The notes: generated by a model from the letters alone, not told the origin. A stretch of DNA of 64,000 bases from Faecalibacterium sp. CAG:1138 (GCA_000434675.1 HF988637.1:104121-168120), one strand, 5' to 3'. Positions 44,282 to 54,467 are shown, numbered from the stretch's first letter. Translations and numbers: made by a program.

Positions 44282-46312
44282 ATGAAAAAATTTACCGCTG
44301 TTCTGCTGGTGTTGGTGATAGCGGGCATGATCATTTCGCTTGCCGGATGCGACAAAGACGTCGTGTATGGCGAGAAAAGCGAACTGATTCAATACGGCTC
44401 GTTCGAATCGAGCGTAGCGGAAAACCACTGGAAGAGCAAATATTCTTCCGCAACGGTTCAGAAGGTTACTCTCAGCGAATCCACCGACAGCACTCACAAA
44501 AACGTGGGCAAAATCACGGCCGCCAAGTCGGATTATGCCTACATGTATCAAACGATTGCGGTCAACAATTCCGCCATATATCGTTTGACGATCGACATTA
44601 AAGTCACAACGGTAACCTCTTCCAAAGAAGACGCTGTGTCCGTAAGGCTCAGCACCAACGTTCACAGTCCGCTCGTAAGCATCGGAAGCGGGGACAACCA
44701 GTGGCATACTTACGAAGTTTATTTCAAGGTGGCCGACGGCGAAACCGCAGATTTGATGCTTTGTCTGGGCAGTGAAACGGCGAAAGCTTCCGGCGTGGCT
44801 ATGTTCGACAACGTTTCCGTTCAGAGAGTCAAATCGGCTCCGTCCGGCGCGTCCGTTCTGAAAATCAAGCAGTATAAAGCCGAAGAAGCGGGCAAGAGCA
44901 CCGCAGGCGTCTGGTACGACGTTCTTCTTGCCGTGTTCACCGTGGTTCTTTGCGTGGCCGTTTACGTCGCAATGCGTCGTTTTTACGCCAAAGAAAGCGA
45001 ATCGGGCGAAGACAAAGCGCTTTTCGGAAACTCCTACGTTACCTTGACGATCAGCCTCGTTGCGGCGTTTTTGGTAAGATTTTTGCTTTCCTACTTCGTG
45101 TTTGCGGACAGTCATCTTTCCGCGCACCTCGTCGAAACGATAAAGGAAGTCGGCAAAGTTTCGTTGGATAAGGTTTACACCACCGACGTAACCGCGGCTC
45201 CGGGCGGCATGTTCATTATGTGGGCGGTCGCAAAAGTCGCCGCGCTTCTGAAGGTCAACACGGTCGTCGGCATTGCTGTTCTCGCAAGCGCGCCTGCCGT
45301 TCTGGCCGAGGTCGTAACCGTTTACTGCATTTTCGTTCTGGCCAGAAAGTTCGGCAATGAAAAATCCGCGGGTCTGTATTCTTTGCTTTACGCGCTTCTG
45401 CCGCTCACGTTCACCGTTGCGGCGCAGAGCGGATACGAAATTTCCGTTCTGACGATGCTCGTCGTGTTGGTTGCGGTGATGCTTCTGGACAAAAAGTACG
45501 TCGGTATGTTCGTTTTCAGCACCTTGGCGTTTTTGCTTACCGAAAAAGCAATCGTCATCGTTCCGTTCGTTCTGACTTACGCCGTCTATATGTCGGTGAA
45601 GGACAGGGAAGTGCTGAAAAAAGTCTGCATATCCGCCGCTTGCTCCTTGGCCGGCTGGTTTTTGCTCAGCTTGCCGCTCAACGTCAAAAATCCGCTTAAC
45701 GTTTTCAAGGTTTACTGGGATTTGACGTTCACGAGCCAGATTTGCGTGGACAACGCTTTCAACCTCTACGCAATTTTCGGACTTAACGACGGCAGAGCGG
45801 TGAACACCGCAGCTATGGTTTTGAACGCGCTGTTTATGGTGGCGTTCGGCGTGCTTGTCATTTGCCTGTATTTCAAAAACCGTCATCGTGCGGAATTTCT
45901 GATGCTTGCAGGCTTGTTTATGATCGGCGTTTCGACGTGCTGCTTAAATCAAAGCGCAGTCAGCCTCGTTCCGGGCCTCGCTATGCTTCTCGTATATGCG
46001 ATAGTTTCCGGCGACAAACGCTTCTACGCCTTGTTCGTTGCCTTTGCAACCTTGGGATTCGTGAACTACGCTTCGCTCCTCAACCTGCAATCGGCATTCG
46101 GCACGGCACACGTTGAGGTGGGCTTCGGCGCCAAAAACGCGCTGCTCATCGTCGGCAGCATCGTGGCGGTCGTCCTCACCGGCGTTTACGGCTGGTTGGC
46201 GTACAAAGTCACAATCAATGACGATCACAGGGAAATCACCCCTCTCTACGACAGAACCGGCGTTGCTTTCAAAAACTGGGTTCTGAGAATGATGGGAAAA
46301 GAAGCTCTCTGA
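44282..46312 (+). CDS. Lipoprotein-anchored polytopic membrane protein, GT-C glycosyltransferase-like
   Basis: A 676-residue protein with an unusual layout. It has a lipoprotein signal (MKKFTAVLLV...SLAGC), then an extracellular jelly-roll/carbohydrate-binding-like domain at about 30-185 (YGSFESSVAENHWKSKYSSAT, WHTYEVYFKVADGETADLML). From about 215 there are roughly 12 hydrophobic helices resembling GT-C (GT39/GT87-type) transferases, with VTAAPGGMFIMWAV and EKAIVIVPFVLTYAVYMSV. No certain catalytic motif was seen, so a transferase activity is inferred from topology. It sits 5 bp after rplS and ends in a strong terminator. A surface polysaccharide or glycolipid role is possible. Confidence 0.6.
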   Translation: MKKFTAVLLVLVIAGMIISLAGCDKDVVYGEKSELIQYGSFESSVAENHWKSKYSSATVQKVTLSESTDSTHKNVGKITAAKSDYAYMYQTIAVNNSAIYRLTIDIKVTTVTSSKEDAVSVRLSTNVHSPLVSIGSGDNQWHTYEVYFKVADGETADLMLCLGSETAKASGVAMFDNVSVQRVKSAPSGASVLKIKQYKAEEAGKSTAGVWYDVLLAVFTVVLCVAVYVAMRRFYAKESESGEDKALFGNSYVTLTISLVAAFLVRFLLSYFVFADSHLSAHLVETIKEVGKVSLDKVYTTDVTAAPGGMFIMWAVAKVAALLKVNTVVGIAVLASAPAVLAEVVTVYCIFVLARKFGNEKSAGLYSLLYALLPLTFTVAAQSGYEISVLTMLVVLVAVMLLDKKYVGMFVFSTLAFLLTEKAIVIVPFVLTYAVYMSVKDREVLKKVCISAACSLAGWFLLSLPLNVKNPLNVFKVYWDLTFTSQICVDNAFNLYAIFGLNDGRAVNTAAMVLNALFMVAFGVLVICLYFKNRHRAEFLMLAGLFMIGVSTCCLNQSAVSLVPGLAMLLVYAIVSGDKRFYALFVAFATLGFVNYASLLNLQSAFGTAHVEVGFGAKNALLIVGSIVAVVLTGVYGWLAYKVTINDDHREITPLYDRTGVAFKNWVLRMMGKEAL

Positions 46313-46327
46313 TAAACCGATAAATTA

Positions 46328-46353
46328 CCCTCGCAGTCTGCGAGGGTTTTTTG
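46328..46353 (+). terminator. Intrinsic terminator after the membrane gene
   Basis: CCCTCGCA (46328-46335) and TGCGAGGG (46339-46346) with a 3-nt loop, followed by TTTTTTG. Confidence 0.92.
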
Positions 46354-46385
46354 TTTTTTCCCGCACGACGTGCGTGCGAAGACAA

Positions 46386-46416
46386 TACTTAAATATAATA
46401 TGTGCTTATTTAAGTA
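46386..46416. repeat. Perfect 10-bp inverted repeat upstream of comM
   Basis: TACTTAAATA (46386-46395) and TATTTAAGTA (46407-46416) with an 11-nt loop. It lies about 57 bp before the comM -35 box; no T-tract follows. Likely a regulator site. Nearby, CAAAAAAACGC occurs twice. Confidence 0.55.
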
Positions 46417-46472
46417 CATTATTAAGTCGGCAAAAAAACGCCTTATTTTTCAAAAAAACGCATACAATTATA

Positions 46473-46501
46473 TTGCATTTTCCGTCATAGTTTGCTACAC
46501 T
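46473..46501 (+). promoter_or_regulatory. comM promoter
   Basis: TTGCAT (46473-46478) and TACACT (46496-46501), 17 bp apart, 29 bp before the comM ATG. Confidence 0.6.
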
Positions 46502-46530
46502 AAATGATAGTTATTCTATGGAGATTTGAA

Positions 46531-48063
46531 ATGCTTGCAAAAGTTAATACGTTCGCTCTTTCCGGCCTCGAAGGCTACAAGGTGGACGTGGAAGTCGATT
46601 TGAATCAAGGGTTGCCGGGCGTGGAAATGGTAGGGCTTGCCTCCGCCAGCGTCCGAGAAGCCAAAGAAAGGATACGAAGCGCCATAAAAAACGTCGGGTA
46701 CACCTATCCCTTAAAAAGGATAACCGTCAACCTTGCCCCAGCCGACACCAGAAAGGACGGCTCGACGTTCGACCTTCCGATAGCCGTCGGCATACTTGCC
46801 GCCAGCGAACAGATGGAACGCTCGGTTTATAAGGAATTTATAATTATGGGCGAGCTTTCCCTAAACGGCGAGCTGAGGAAAATCGACGGCGTTTTGCCGC
46901 TTATCATAAGCGCGTATCAGCAAGGATATTCGAAATTTATTCTTCCTGCGGACAACGCTGCGGAAGCCAGCTTTATCGAAGGCGTCAAGGTTTATGCGGC
47001 AAAAAGCCTCAGGGACGTGGTGGAATTTCTGAACGGGGACGAGGCTTTGGCTCCCGTTCCGCACAAAAAGTACGACGAAATGGTGAACGAAACGCAGTAC
47101 GCCGTGGACTTTGCCGACGTAAAAGGGCAGACTACCGCAAAACGCGCTTTGGAAATCGCCGTTGCGGGAGGGCATAACGTTCTTCTTATAGGGCCGCCGG
47201 GCGCGGGCAAAACCATGCTTTCAAGATGCGTGCCGACGATTATGCCCGATATGAGCTTTGACGAAGCGATCGAGGTTACGAAGATTCATTCGGTTGCGGG
47301 CGTTTTAGACAGTCAGGTGGGGATAATCACCGTCAGGCCGTTCCGCGCGCCGCATCATACGGCAAGCTTGCCGTCGCTTGTGGGCGGAGGTTCCAACGCT
47401 ATGCCGGGCGAAGTCAGTCTGGCGCACAACGGCGTGCTGTTTTTGGACGAAATGCCCGAATACGACAGAAAAAAACTGGAAAGTCTGAGAGGTCCGCTGG
47501 AGGACAAAACGGTTACTATCGCGCGCGCCGCAAGAACGGTGGAATATCCTGCGAACTTTATGCTTATCGCAAGTATGAATCCTTGTCCGTGTGGCAATTA
47601 TGGCAGTAAGACGGCGGTGTGCAAATGCTCGCCGACGCAAATTCACAATTATCTTGCAAAAATCAGCGGTCCGCTTCTGGACAGAATAGATCTGCAAATC
47701 GAAGTCGACAGCGTCAGCTACGGCGAACTTAGAGACAAAACCGCGCTGGAGTCGTCCGCCGACATAAAACGCCGCACCAACGCCGTCAGAAATCTTTGCC
47801 GCAGCCGCTTCAAGGGTACGGGCGTTCTCACCAACAGCCAGATGACCAACAGGCAGATAAAGGAATTTTGCGCTTTGGACGACAGATGCGAACAGCTTTT
47901 GGAAAAAGCGTTTCAGAAGCTCAATCTTTCCGCAAGGGCAACTTCGAGAGTGCTGAAGGTTGCAAGGACCATTGCCGACCTCGACGGCAGCGAAAACATC
48001 AGGCCGGAACATATCGCCGAAGCCGTGCAGTATCGGTCTTTGGACAGAAAATACAGAAACTGA
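46531..48063 (+). CDS. comM: YifB/ComM-family Mg-chelatase-like AAA ATPase
   Basis: A 510-residue protein. An N-terminal Lon-protease-like domain (KVNTFALSGLEGYKVDVEVD) precedes the AAA core: GPPGAGKTMLSRCVP (Walker A) and GVLFLDEMPEY (Walker B). CGNYGSKTAVCKCSPTQIHNYLAKISGPLLDRIDL is the family's zinc and sensor region (quoted in parts). In other bacteria ComM helps branch migration during DNA uptake. ATG 46531 gives the normal N-terminus. dprA begins one base after its stop. Confidence 0.9.
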   Translation: MLAKVNTFALSGLEGYKVDVEVDLNQGLPGVEMVGLASASVREAKERIRSAIKNVGYTYPLKRITVNLAPADTRKDGSTFDLPIAVGILAASEQMERSVYKEFIIMGELSLNGELRKIDGVLPLIISAYQQGYSKFILPADNAAEASFIEGVKVYAAKSLRDVVEFLNGDEALAPVPHKKYDEMVNETQYAVDFADVKGQTTAKRALEIAVAGGHNVLLIGPPGAGKTMLSRCVPTIMPDMSFDEAIEVTKIHSVAGVLDSQVGIITVRPFRAPHHTASLPSLVGGGSNAMPGEVSLAHNGVLFLDEMPEYDRKKLESLRGPLEDKTVTIARAARTVEYPANFMLIASMNPCPCGNYGSKTAVCKCSPTQIHNYLAKISGPLLDRIDLQIEVDSVSYGELRDKTALESSADIKRRTNAVRNLCRSRFKGTGVLTNSQMTNRQIKEFCALDDRCEQLLEKAFQKLNLSARATSRVLKVARTIADLDGSENIRPEHIAEAVQYRSLDRKYRN

Positions 48064-48064
48064 A

Positions 48065-49147
48065 ATGGAATTTAACAAAAACGTTCAGGCGCTTATCGCG
48101 CTGAACGGCTTGGAAATAGGTCTTTCCAGAAAACATAACGCGGTGTCGCTGTTCGAGCAGCCTGCCGACATGTTTACTGAAGCGGAGGACGCGCTCTTCG
48201 AGCTTAAAAAAGCCGTGGGCGAAGAAAACGCTTTGACTCTTTTGAAAAATCTGAAAAGCGACTACGTTTCCGACAGAGCGAAAGAAATGGAAAAAGAGGG
48301 CGTTTTTGCGGTGTCTTATCTCGACGGCGAGTACCCTGAAATTTTCGACGGGGTTTATCCGAAGCCGCTCTTGCTTTACGTCAAGGGGAACGTTTCGCTC
48401 TTAAAGTCGGAAACCGTGGCGGTTGCCGGGCCGAGAAAACCGACTCGCTATGCCGAAACGGTAACTTACGATTTCTGCACCGAATTTGCAAAAGCGGGGC
48501 TTACCGTCGTTTCGGGGCTTGCCGCGGGCATAGACGGCACGGCGCACAGGGCCGCGCTCGACGCGGGCGGAAAAACCGTTGCGGTGGTTGCCAACGGACT
48601 GGACGTAGTTTATCCGGCGGAGCACAGGGGACTTAGGGAGAGCATTCTTCTTAATGATGGTTTAATAATTTCGGAGTATAAATTAAAGACAAAACCGAAT
48701 GCCTATCAGTTCCCCGAACGAAACAGACTTATATGCGGCCTGGCAAAAGCGTTGTTCGTTCCCGAAGCCGCGTCGAAAAGCGGAACGATGATAACTTTGA
48801 ACCTTGCCGCCGAGCAGGGGAAAGAGGTTTTTATCACGCCGTCCAACATCAATAACCCCGAAGCCTCCGGCAGCAACAAATGCCTTCAACAGGGCGCGAG
48901 AATGGCGCTTTCGGCCTCGGACGTTCTGGACTTTTACGATTTGTCCTTAGGCGCAAAATCAAAAGCGGTGCAGATAAGTTTGTCGGAACAAGTGATTCTG
49001 GACGTGCTGAAACAGGGCGAAATGCATTTCGAGGAAATTCTCGAAAAAAGCGAATTTAACGTCAACGAGCTTCAAAGTATCCTTGCGGAGATGGAAATCG
49101 ACGACCTCGTCGTCAAATCCGACGGAAACTTTTACTCTTTGAGATAA
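48065..49147 (+). CDS. dprA: DNA-processing protein DprA
   Basis: A 360-residue protein that loads RecA on imported single-stranded DNA. The Rossmann core holds VAGPRKPTRYAETVTYDF, VSGLAAGIDGTAHRAAL and GLDVVYPAEHRGL. A C-terminal winged helix (EILEKSEFNVNELQSIL) is present. The comM-dprA-topA order is common in Clostridia. The start is ATG 48065; the longer frame to 47960 lies inside comM. Confidence 0.94.
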   Translation: MEFNKNVQALIALNGLEIGLSRKHNAVSLFEQPADMFTEAEDALFELKKAVGEENALTLLKNLKSDYVSDRAKEMEKEGVFAVSYLDGEYPEIFDGVYPKPLLLYVKGNVSLLKSETVAVAGPRKPTRYAETVTYDFCTEFAKAGLTVVSGLAAGIDGTAHRAALDAGGKTVAVVANGLDVVYPAEHRGLRESILLNDGLIISEYKLKTKPNAYQFPERNRLICGLAKALFVPEAASKSGTMITLNLAAEQGKEVFITPSNINNPEASGSNKCLQQGARMALSASDVLDFYDLSLGAKSKAVQISLSEQVILDVLKQGEMHFEEILEKSEFNVNELQSILAEMEIDDLVVKSDGNFYSLR

Positions 49148-49157
49148 TGGAGAAGAA

Positions 49158-51299
49158 ATGAAAAAACTTTTTATAGTCGAATCGCCTAACAAGGCGAAAA
49201 CAATTCAGAAATACCTCGGGAACGACTACGTCGTTATGGCGTCGAGCGGACACGTGAGGGATCTGAACCCGAAGGCCTTGAGTGTGGAAATCGAAAACAA
49301 CTTCAAACCTATCTACGAAGTCAACGCCGACAAAAAGGAAATCATCAAAAAACTTAAGGCGGCGGTCAGACAATATCCCGAAGTTTATCTCGCAACCGAC
49401 CCGGACCGCGAAGGCGAAGCCATAAGCTGGCATCTTCAGAAGGTTCTGGAGCTTCCGGAAGGGCAGAAAAACCGCATAACCTACAACGAAATCACCAAAA
49501 AAGCCATACTCGACGCAATCGAACATCCGCGCGAGATAGATATGAAACTGGTGGACGCGCAACAGGCGAGAAGGGTTCTGGACAGGCTCGTGGGGTTCAA
49601 AATTTCCCCGATTCTTTCAAACAAAATCAAAACCGGCAGTTCGGCCCAAAAAGCGCAATCTGCGGGCAGAGTTCAATCGGTGGCTTTGGAAATGATTGTC
49701 ACCAGAGAACGCGAAATAAGGGATTTTAAGCCTGAAGAGTACTGGACGGTTTCGGCAATGATGCTGAAAAACGGCCTTCCAAACCTCAAAAAGAACGTTG
49801 TCAAAACCACTTTCAACGACGTTGACGGCAAAAAAGTTAAACTGCAAAACAAGGAACAAACCGACAAAATCGTGGCGCAGATTGCCTCCGCAAAGCGTTT
49901 TTGGGTGGACAGCGCCGTAAAGAGCGAAGCGAAAGGTCGTCCGCAGCCTCCGTTCACGACGTCCACTCTTCAACAGGACGCTTCGCAAAAGCTCAATATG
50001 CAGGCAACCGTAACCATGCGTCTCGCGCAACAACTTTACGAGGGCGTGGACATCGGCGGCGACACCGTTGCGCTGGTTACCTATATCCGTACCGACAGCG
50101 TCCGTATCAATCCGGAAATGCAGTTTGCAACCCTCAAATATATCCGCGAAAACTACGGCGAAGCCTACGCGCCTAAACGCCCTAACGTTTACAAAACCAA
50201 GGCCGACGCGCAGGACGCTCACGAAGCCATAAGGCCTATTCACCTCGACAGAACGCCTGAAAGCCTGTCGGGAAAAATCGACAAAAACCTTTTGCGCCTC
50301 TACAAGCTTATTTACGACCGCTATCTAGCAAGTCAGATGTCCGACGCGGTTTACGACACTTTGAAGGTGCATATAAACGGCGACGGCGCCGACGGCAGGG
50401 AATACGGCTTCAAGCTGACGGGAAGGACCGTCAAATTCGACGGCTTCACCGTGCTTTACAACCAGACTTCCTCCGATGACGAAGAGGATGACACCGCAAA
50501 AACTCTCCCGAAAATCGAAGAGGGCGACGAGCTTACGGTCAAAGAAGTTTTGCCGGAGCAAAAATTCACCAAACCGCCTTCAAGATATAACGACGCAACC
50601 ATCATCAAGGCTATGGAAGAAAACGGCATCGGCCGTCCGTCCACTTACGCGCAGATCGTGTCCAAGCTCGAAAAGCAGGCATACATCAAGCGCGAAAGCA
50701 AAGCTTTGGTTCCGACGGAACTGGGGGAAGTTATATGCGACTATCTGGTGCTTCACTTCCCGCAGATTATGGACCTCAAGTTCACCGCGAAAATGGAAGG
50801 CGCTCTGGACAGAGTGGCCGAGGACGGAGTGGAATGGCAACGCGTCATCGCCAGCTTCTATCCTAAGTTCCACCAGCAGCTTATGGCTGCGGGCAGAAAC
50901 GGCAACAAGGTTCACATGGAAGAAAAACAATCGGGCGTCAAATGCGAAAAATGCGGCGCTACGATGGTGATAAAAGAGGGCAAATACGGCAAATTCCTCG
51001 CTTGCCCGAACTACCCGAAGTGCAAAAACATCAAGTCGCTTTCCGAAGTGGTCGGCAAATGCCCGAAATGCGGAAAGGACGTTCTGAAACGCACTTCTCA
51101 CAGCGGAAAAACTTTTTACGGCTGCAGCGGTTATCCTCAATGCGACTTCGTGTCGTGGGAGATTCCGGCGCCGTACTTCTGCCCGAAATGCGGCGGAGTG
51201 ATGAAAGTTACCGAGCTTAAAAACGGAGTCAAATACACCTGCGTAAACAGAAACTGCGCGCATTCCGAAACTATCGTCAAAAAAGAGGAACATAATTGA
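49158..51299 (+). CDS. topA: DNA topoisomerase I
   Basis: A 713-residue type IA topoisomerase relaxing negative supercoils. The Toprim domain starts LFIVESPNKAKTIQKYLG; the catalytic tyrosine is Y309 in TYIRTDSVRI. Three C-terminal zinc ribbons (CEKCGATMVIKEG, CPKCGKDVLKRT, CPKCGGVMKVTE) follow. Length is normal. Its TGA overlaps the TTG start of trmFO. Confidence 0.97.
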   Translation: MKKLFIVESPNKAKTIQKYLGNDYVVMASSGHVRDLNPKALSVEIENNFKPIYEVNADKKEIIKKLKAAVRQYPEVYLATDPDREGEAISWHLQKVLELPEGQKNRITYNEITKKAILDAIEHPREIDMKLVDAQQARRVLDRLVGFKISPILSNKIKTGSSAQKAQSAGRVQSVALEMIVTREREIRDFKPEEYWTVSAMMLKNGLPNLKKNVVKTTFNDVDGKKVKLQNKEQTDKIVAQIASAKRFWVDSAVKSEAKGRPQPPFTTSTLQQDASQKLNMQATVTMRLAQQLYEGVDIGGDTVALVTYIRTDSVRINPEMQFATLKYIRENYGEAYAPKRPNVYKTKADAQDAHEAIRPIHLDRTPESLSGKIDKNLLRLYKLIYDRYLASQMSDAVYDTLKVHINGDGADGREYGFKLTGRTVKFDGFTVLYNQTSSDDEEDDTAKTLPKIEEGDELTVKEVLPEQKFTKPPSRYNDATIIKAMEENGIGRPSTYAQIVSKLEKQAYIKRESKALVPTELGEVICDYLVLHFPQIMDLKFTAKMEGALDRVAEDGVEWQRVIASFYPKFHQQLMAAGRNGNKVHMEEKQSGVKCEKCGATMVIKEGKYGKFLACPNYPKCKNIKSLSEVVGKCPKCGKDVLKRTSHSGKTFYGCSGYPQCDFVSWEIPAPYFCPKCGGVMKVTELKNGVKYTCVNRNCAHSETIVKKEEHN

Positions 51300-52591
51300 A
51301 AGTAAAAGTCGTCGGCGCAGGTCTTGCAGGCTCGGAAGCCGCCTATCAGCTTCTGAAAAGAGGAGCGGAGGTGGAACTGGTGGAAATGCGCCCTGAAAAA
51401 TTCACTCCCGCACACAAAACCGCGGGCTTTGCCGAGCTGGTTTGCAGCAACAGCCTTAAAAGCATGGATCCGGATACCTCGTCCGGCGCTTTGAAAACCG
51501 AGCTTGCCGCCTTGGACAGCCTTATTTTGCGATGCGCATACAGCGCAAAGGTGGAAGCCGGCGGCGCGCTTGCCGTGGACAGAGCGAAGTTTTCGGCTGC
51601 GGTGGAAAATGAACTGAGAAGTTTCCCGAACCTTACCGTAACCACCAAAGAAGAAGTCGAGCTTTCGGACGAAATGCCCGTCATCTATGCGACCGGCCCC
51701 TTGACTTCCGACAGGCTTTGCGACAGCATTTTTCAGAAAAACGGCAAAGATTTGCATTTTTTTGACGCAATCGCACCTATCGTTGACAAAAACAGCATCG
51801 ATATGAGCAAAGCCTTTTACGGCGGAAGATACAATAAGGGCGGCGACGACTATCTGAATCTTCCTATGAACAAGGAAGAATATCTCGCTTTTTACGACGC
51901 GCTTATATCCGCCAAAACCGTCGAGCTAAAAGACTTCGAGGGCACGGAGGTTTTCGAAGGCTGTATGCCTATCGAGGTTATGGCAAAGCGAGGCGCGGAC
52001 ACCATGCGCTTCGGGCCGCTTAAACCGGTGGGGCTTTTCGGACCGAACGGCGAAAAGTACTATGCGGTCGTTCAGCTGAGGAAAGAAACGAACGAAGGCG
52101 CGGCTTTCAATATGGTGGGATTTCAGACCAACCTGACGTACGGGGAGCAGAAACGCGTTTTCGGCATGATTCCGGCGCTTAGAGAAGCGGAATTTCTGCG
52201 TTACGGCGTTATGCATCGCAACACCTATCTGGACTCGCCGAGGGTTCTGGACGAAACTTTCAAACTTAAAAACAGCAAAAATATCTACTTTGCCGGTCAG
52301 ATCACCGGGGTAGAGGGATATATGGAGAGCGCTATGAGCGGACTTCTGGCGGCGATTTTCCTTTACAGGGAGCAGAGGGGGCTTGAAAAAGTCCTGCCGC
52401 CCCAAAGCACCGTTTGCGGCGCGCTTACCAACTACATAGCTCATTCGTCGGACAAAAATTTTCAGCCGATGAACAGCAACTTCGGCATATTGCCGGACAT
52501 CGCCGTTCGCGACAAAAAGCTTAGAAAAAAGCTTTACGCCGAACGCAGCAAAAACGATATTGGGGTTTTTGCGGACATCGTCAACGTTTAG
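51296..52591 (+). CDS. trmFO: Folate-dependent tRNA (uracil-5-)-methyltransferase
   Basis: A 431-residue flavoprotein (Gid) that makes m5U54 in tRNA from methylene-tetrahydrofolate. VVGAGLAGSEAAYQLLKRG binds FAD; CSNSLKS and GQITGVEGYMESAMSG are family motifs. The start is TTG at 51296 overlapping topA. The topA-trmFO-hslV-hslU order is typical of Firmicutes. Confidence 0.95.
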   Translation: MKVKVVGAGLAGSEAAYQLLKRGAEVELVEMRPEKFTPAHKTAGFAELVCSNSLKSMDPDTSSGALKTELAALDSLILRCAYSAKVEAGGALAVDRAKFSAAVENELRSFPNLTVTTKEEVELSDEMPVIYATGPLTSDRLCDSIFQKNGKDLHFFDAIAPIVDKNSIDMSKAFYGGRYNKGGDDYLNLPMNKEEYLAFYDALISAKTVELKDFEGTEVFEGCMPIEVMAKRGADTMRFGPLKPVGLFGPNGEKYYAVVQLRKETNEGAAFNMVGFQTNLTYGEQKRVFGMIPALREAEFLRYGVMHRNTYLDSPRVLDETFKLKNSKNIYFAGQITGVEGYMESAMSGLLAAIFLYREQRGLEKVLPPQSTVCGALTNYIAHSSDKNFQPMNSNFGILPDIAVRDKKLRKKLYAERSKNDIGVFADIVNV

Positions 52592-52609
52592 CGTTGAAAG
52601 GAGATTTAC

Positions 52610-53140
52610 ATGGAATTCAGAGGTACCACAATCTGCGCAGTCAAAAAAGGCGACAGCACCGTGATTGCCGGCGACGGACAGGTCACGATGGGCGAAAGCG
52701 TGATTTTCAAGGGCACTGCGAAAAAAGTCAAACGTATTTATAACGGCAAAGTCGTTTTGGGCTTTGCGGGAAGCGTGTCGGACGCTTTTGCGCTCAGCGA
52801 AAAATTCGAAGCCATGCTCAACAAGTACGGCGGCAATCTGACGAGAAGCGCCGTCGAGCTGGTGGAGCTTTGGCGCAACGACAAAGCGAGAAAACTGGAG
52901 GCAATGATGATCGTTGCCGATCACGACCACCTTCTCATAATTAACGGCGGCGGCGACGTAATCGAACCCGACGGCGGCGTCTGCGCTATAGGAAGCGGCG
53001 GCAACTACGCTTATTCCGCGGCGAAAGCGCTCATCGAAAACACCGATCTTTCCGCCGAAGAAATCGCAGTCAAGGCCATGCACATCGCGGCCGACATCTG
53101 CGTTTTCACAAATCACAACCTGACGGTTGAAAAGGTATAG
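52610..53140 (+). CDS. hslV: ATP-dependent protease subunit HslV
   Basis: A 176-residue threonine protease. The mature N-terminal threonine is in [23 protein letters not shown] and [17 protein letters not shown] are family motifs. It forms a chamber capped by HslU, encoded 10 bp downstream. Confidence 0.96.
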   Translation: MEFRGTTICAVKKGDSTVIAGDGQVTMGESVIFKGTAKKVKRIYNGKVVLGFAGSVSDAFALSEKFEAMLNKYGGNLTRSAVELVELWRNDKARKLEAMMIVADHDHLLIINGGGDVIEPDGGVCAIGSGGNYAYSAAKALIENTDLSAEEIAVKAMHIAADICVFTNHNLTVEKV

Positions 53141-53150
53141 GAGGCAAGTT

Positions 53151-54467
53151 ATGGATTTGACACCTAAACAAACGGTTCAGGAACTGGACAGATACATCAT
53201 CGGTCAGTCGTCTGCCAAAAAGGCGGTTGCCATAGCTCTCAGAAATCGTTACAGAAGAAGCAAGCTTCCCGAAGAACTCAGGGAAGAGATAACCCCGAAA
53301 AACATCATTATGAAAGGCCCTACCGGCGTCGGCAAGACGGAAATTGCAAGAAGGCTTGCGAAAATCGTCAAAGCGCCGTTCGTCAAGGTGGAAGCCACCA
53401 AGTTCACCGAAGTGGGCTACGTCGGCCGCGACGTCGAATCCATGATAAGAGAGCTTGTGGAAGCCTCCATAAGAATGGTCAGGGAAGAAAAGATAAAAGA
53501 GGTTCAGCCTAAAGTTACCGAAATCGCCGAAAGAAAGGTGGTCGAAGCGGTGCTTCCGATAAGAAAGCAAAATGCCTCGGAAACGCCGGACGCACTTTTG
53601 AAGGAAGAAATTTTGCAGGAGCTTCGCCAAGGAAAACTCGACAATCTCGAGATTATGCTTGACGTGGTGGAGCAGCCGAAGCCTATTCAGCTCAATGCGC
53701 AGGAAACGCAGGAAATCGACATCGGCAGCATTTTCGGCGGCTTTATGGGAGGAAAACGCAAGAAAAAGCGCAAAGTTACCGTAAAACAGGCGATGGAAAT
53801 CATTTCGTCCGATGAAGCGTCCAGGCTTATCGACGAAGACGCGATAAACACCGAAGCTCTTCGCCGCGCCGAGCAGGACGGCATCGTCTTTATCGACGAA
53901 ATCGATAAGATCGCGGGTTCAGGCCGTCAGGGCGGTGGCCCGGACGTCAGCCGCGAGGGCGTGCAGAGAGATATTCTGCCGATCGTCGAAGGTTGTACCG
54001 TGAAAACCAAATACGGCAACATCAGAACCGATTATATGCTGTTTATCGCGGCGGGCGCATTCCACGTCAGCCAGATAACCGACCTAATTCCGGAGCTTTT
54101 GGGAAGATTCCCCGTGAAGGTGGAGCTTGACAACCTCACCAAGGACGACTTCGTCAAGATTCTGACGCAGGTCGACAACGCGCTTATCCGCCAGTACACC
54201 GAGCTTCTGAAGGTCGATCACGTCGTGCTGAAATTCACCGACGACGCAGTGGACGAAATCGCAAAAATCACCGAAGCGGAAAACGAAACCATGGAAAATC
54301 TCGGCGCAAGAAGGCTGCACACCGTTATGGAACGCCTCATCGAAGACTTGAGCTTCAACGCCGGAGGCGACATGCCCGACACCGAGGTTACCATAGACAA
54401 GGACTACGTCGACAAAAATCTGGCGTCGAGTCTGGACGACACCAACTTCAGGAAATACATTTTATAG
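53151..54467 (+). CDS. hslU: ATP-dependent protease ATPase subunit HslU
   Basis: A 438-residue AAA unfoldase. LTPKQTVQELDRYIIGQ at the start, PTGVGKTEIARRLA (Walker A), FIDEIDKIAG (Walker B), the intermediate I domain between, and a C-terminal tail ending FRKYIL that docks HslV. ATG 53151 has GGAGG upstream; the longer frame overlaps hslV. Confidence 0.96.
   Translation: MDLTPKQTVQELDRYIIGQSSAKKAVAIALRNRYRRSKLPEELREEITPKNIIMKGPTGVGKTEIARRLAKIVKAPFVKVEATKFTEVGYVGRDVESMIRELVEASIRMVREEKIKEVQPKVTEIAERKVVEAVLPIRKQNASETPDALLKEEILQELRQGKLDNLEIMLDVVEQPKPIQLNAQETQEIDIGSIFGGFMGGKRKKKRKVTVKQAMEIISSDEASRLIDEDAINTEALRRAEQDGIVFIDEIDKIAGSGRQGGGPDVSREGVQRDILPIVEGCTVKTKYGNIRTDYMLFIAAGAFHVSQITDLIPELLGRFPVKVELDNLTKDDFVKILTQVDNALIRQYTELLKVDHVVLKFTDDAVDEIAKITEAENETMENLGARRLHTVMERLIEDLSFNAGGDMPDTEVTIDKDYVDKNLASSLDDTNFRKYIL

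Noticed and set aside
44222..45886. 554-residue open frame on the minus strand
   Set aside because: It lies antisense to the membrane gene and is rich in His, Arg and Val without recognisable domains; it is a shadow of biased codon use.
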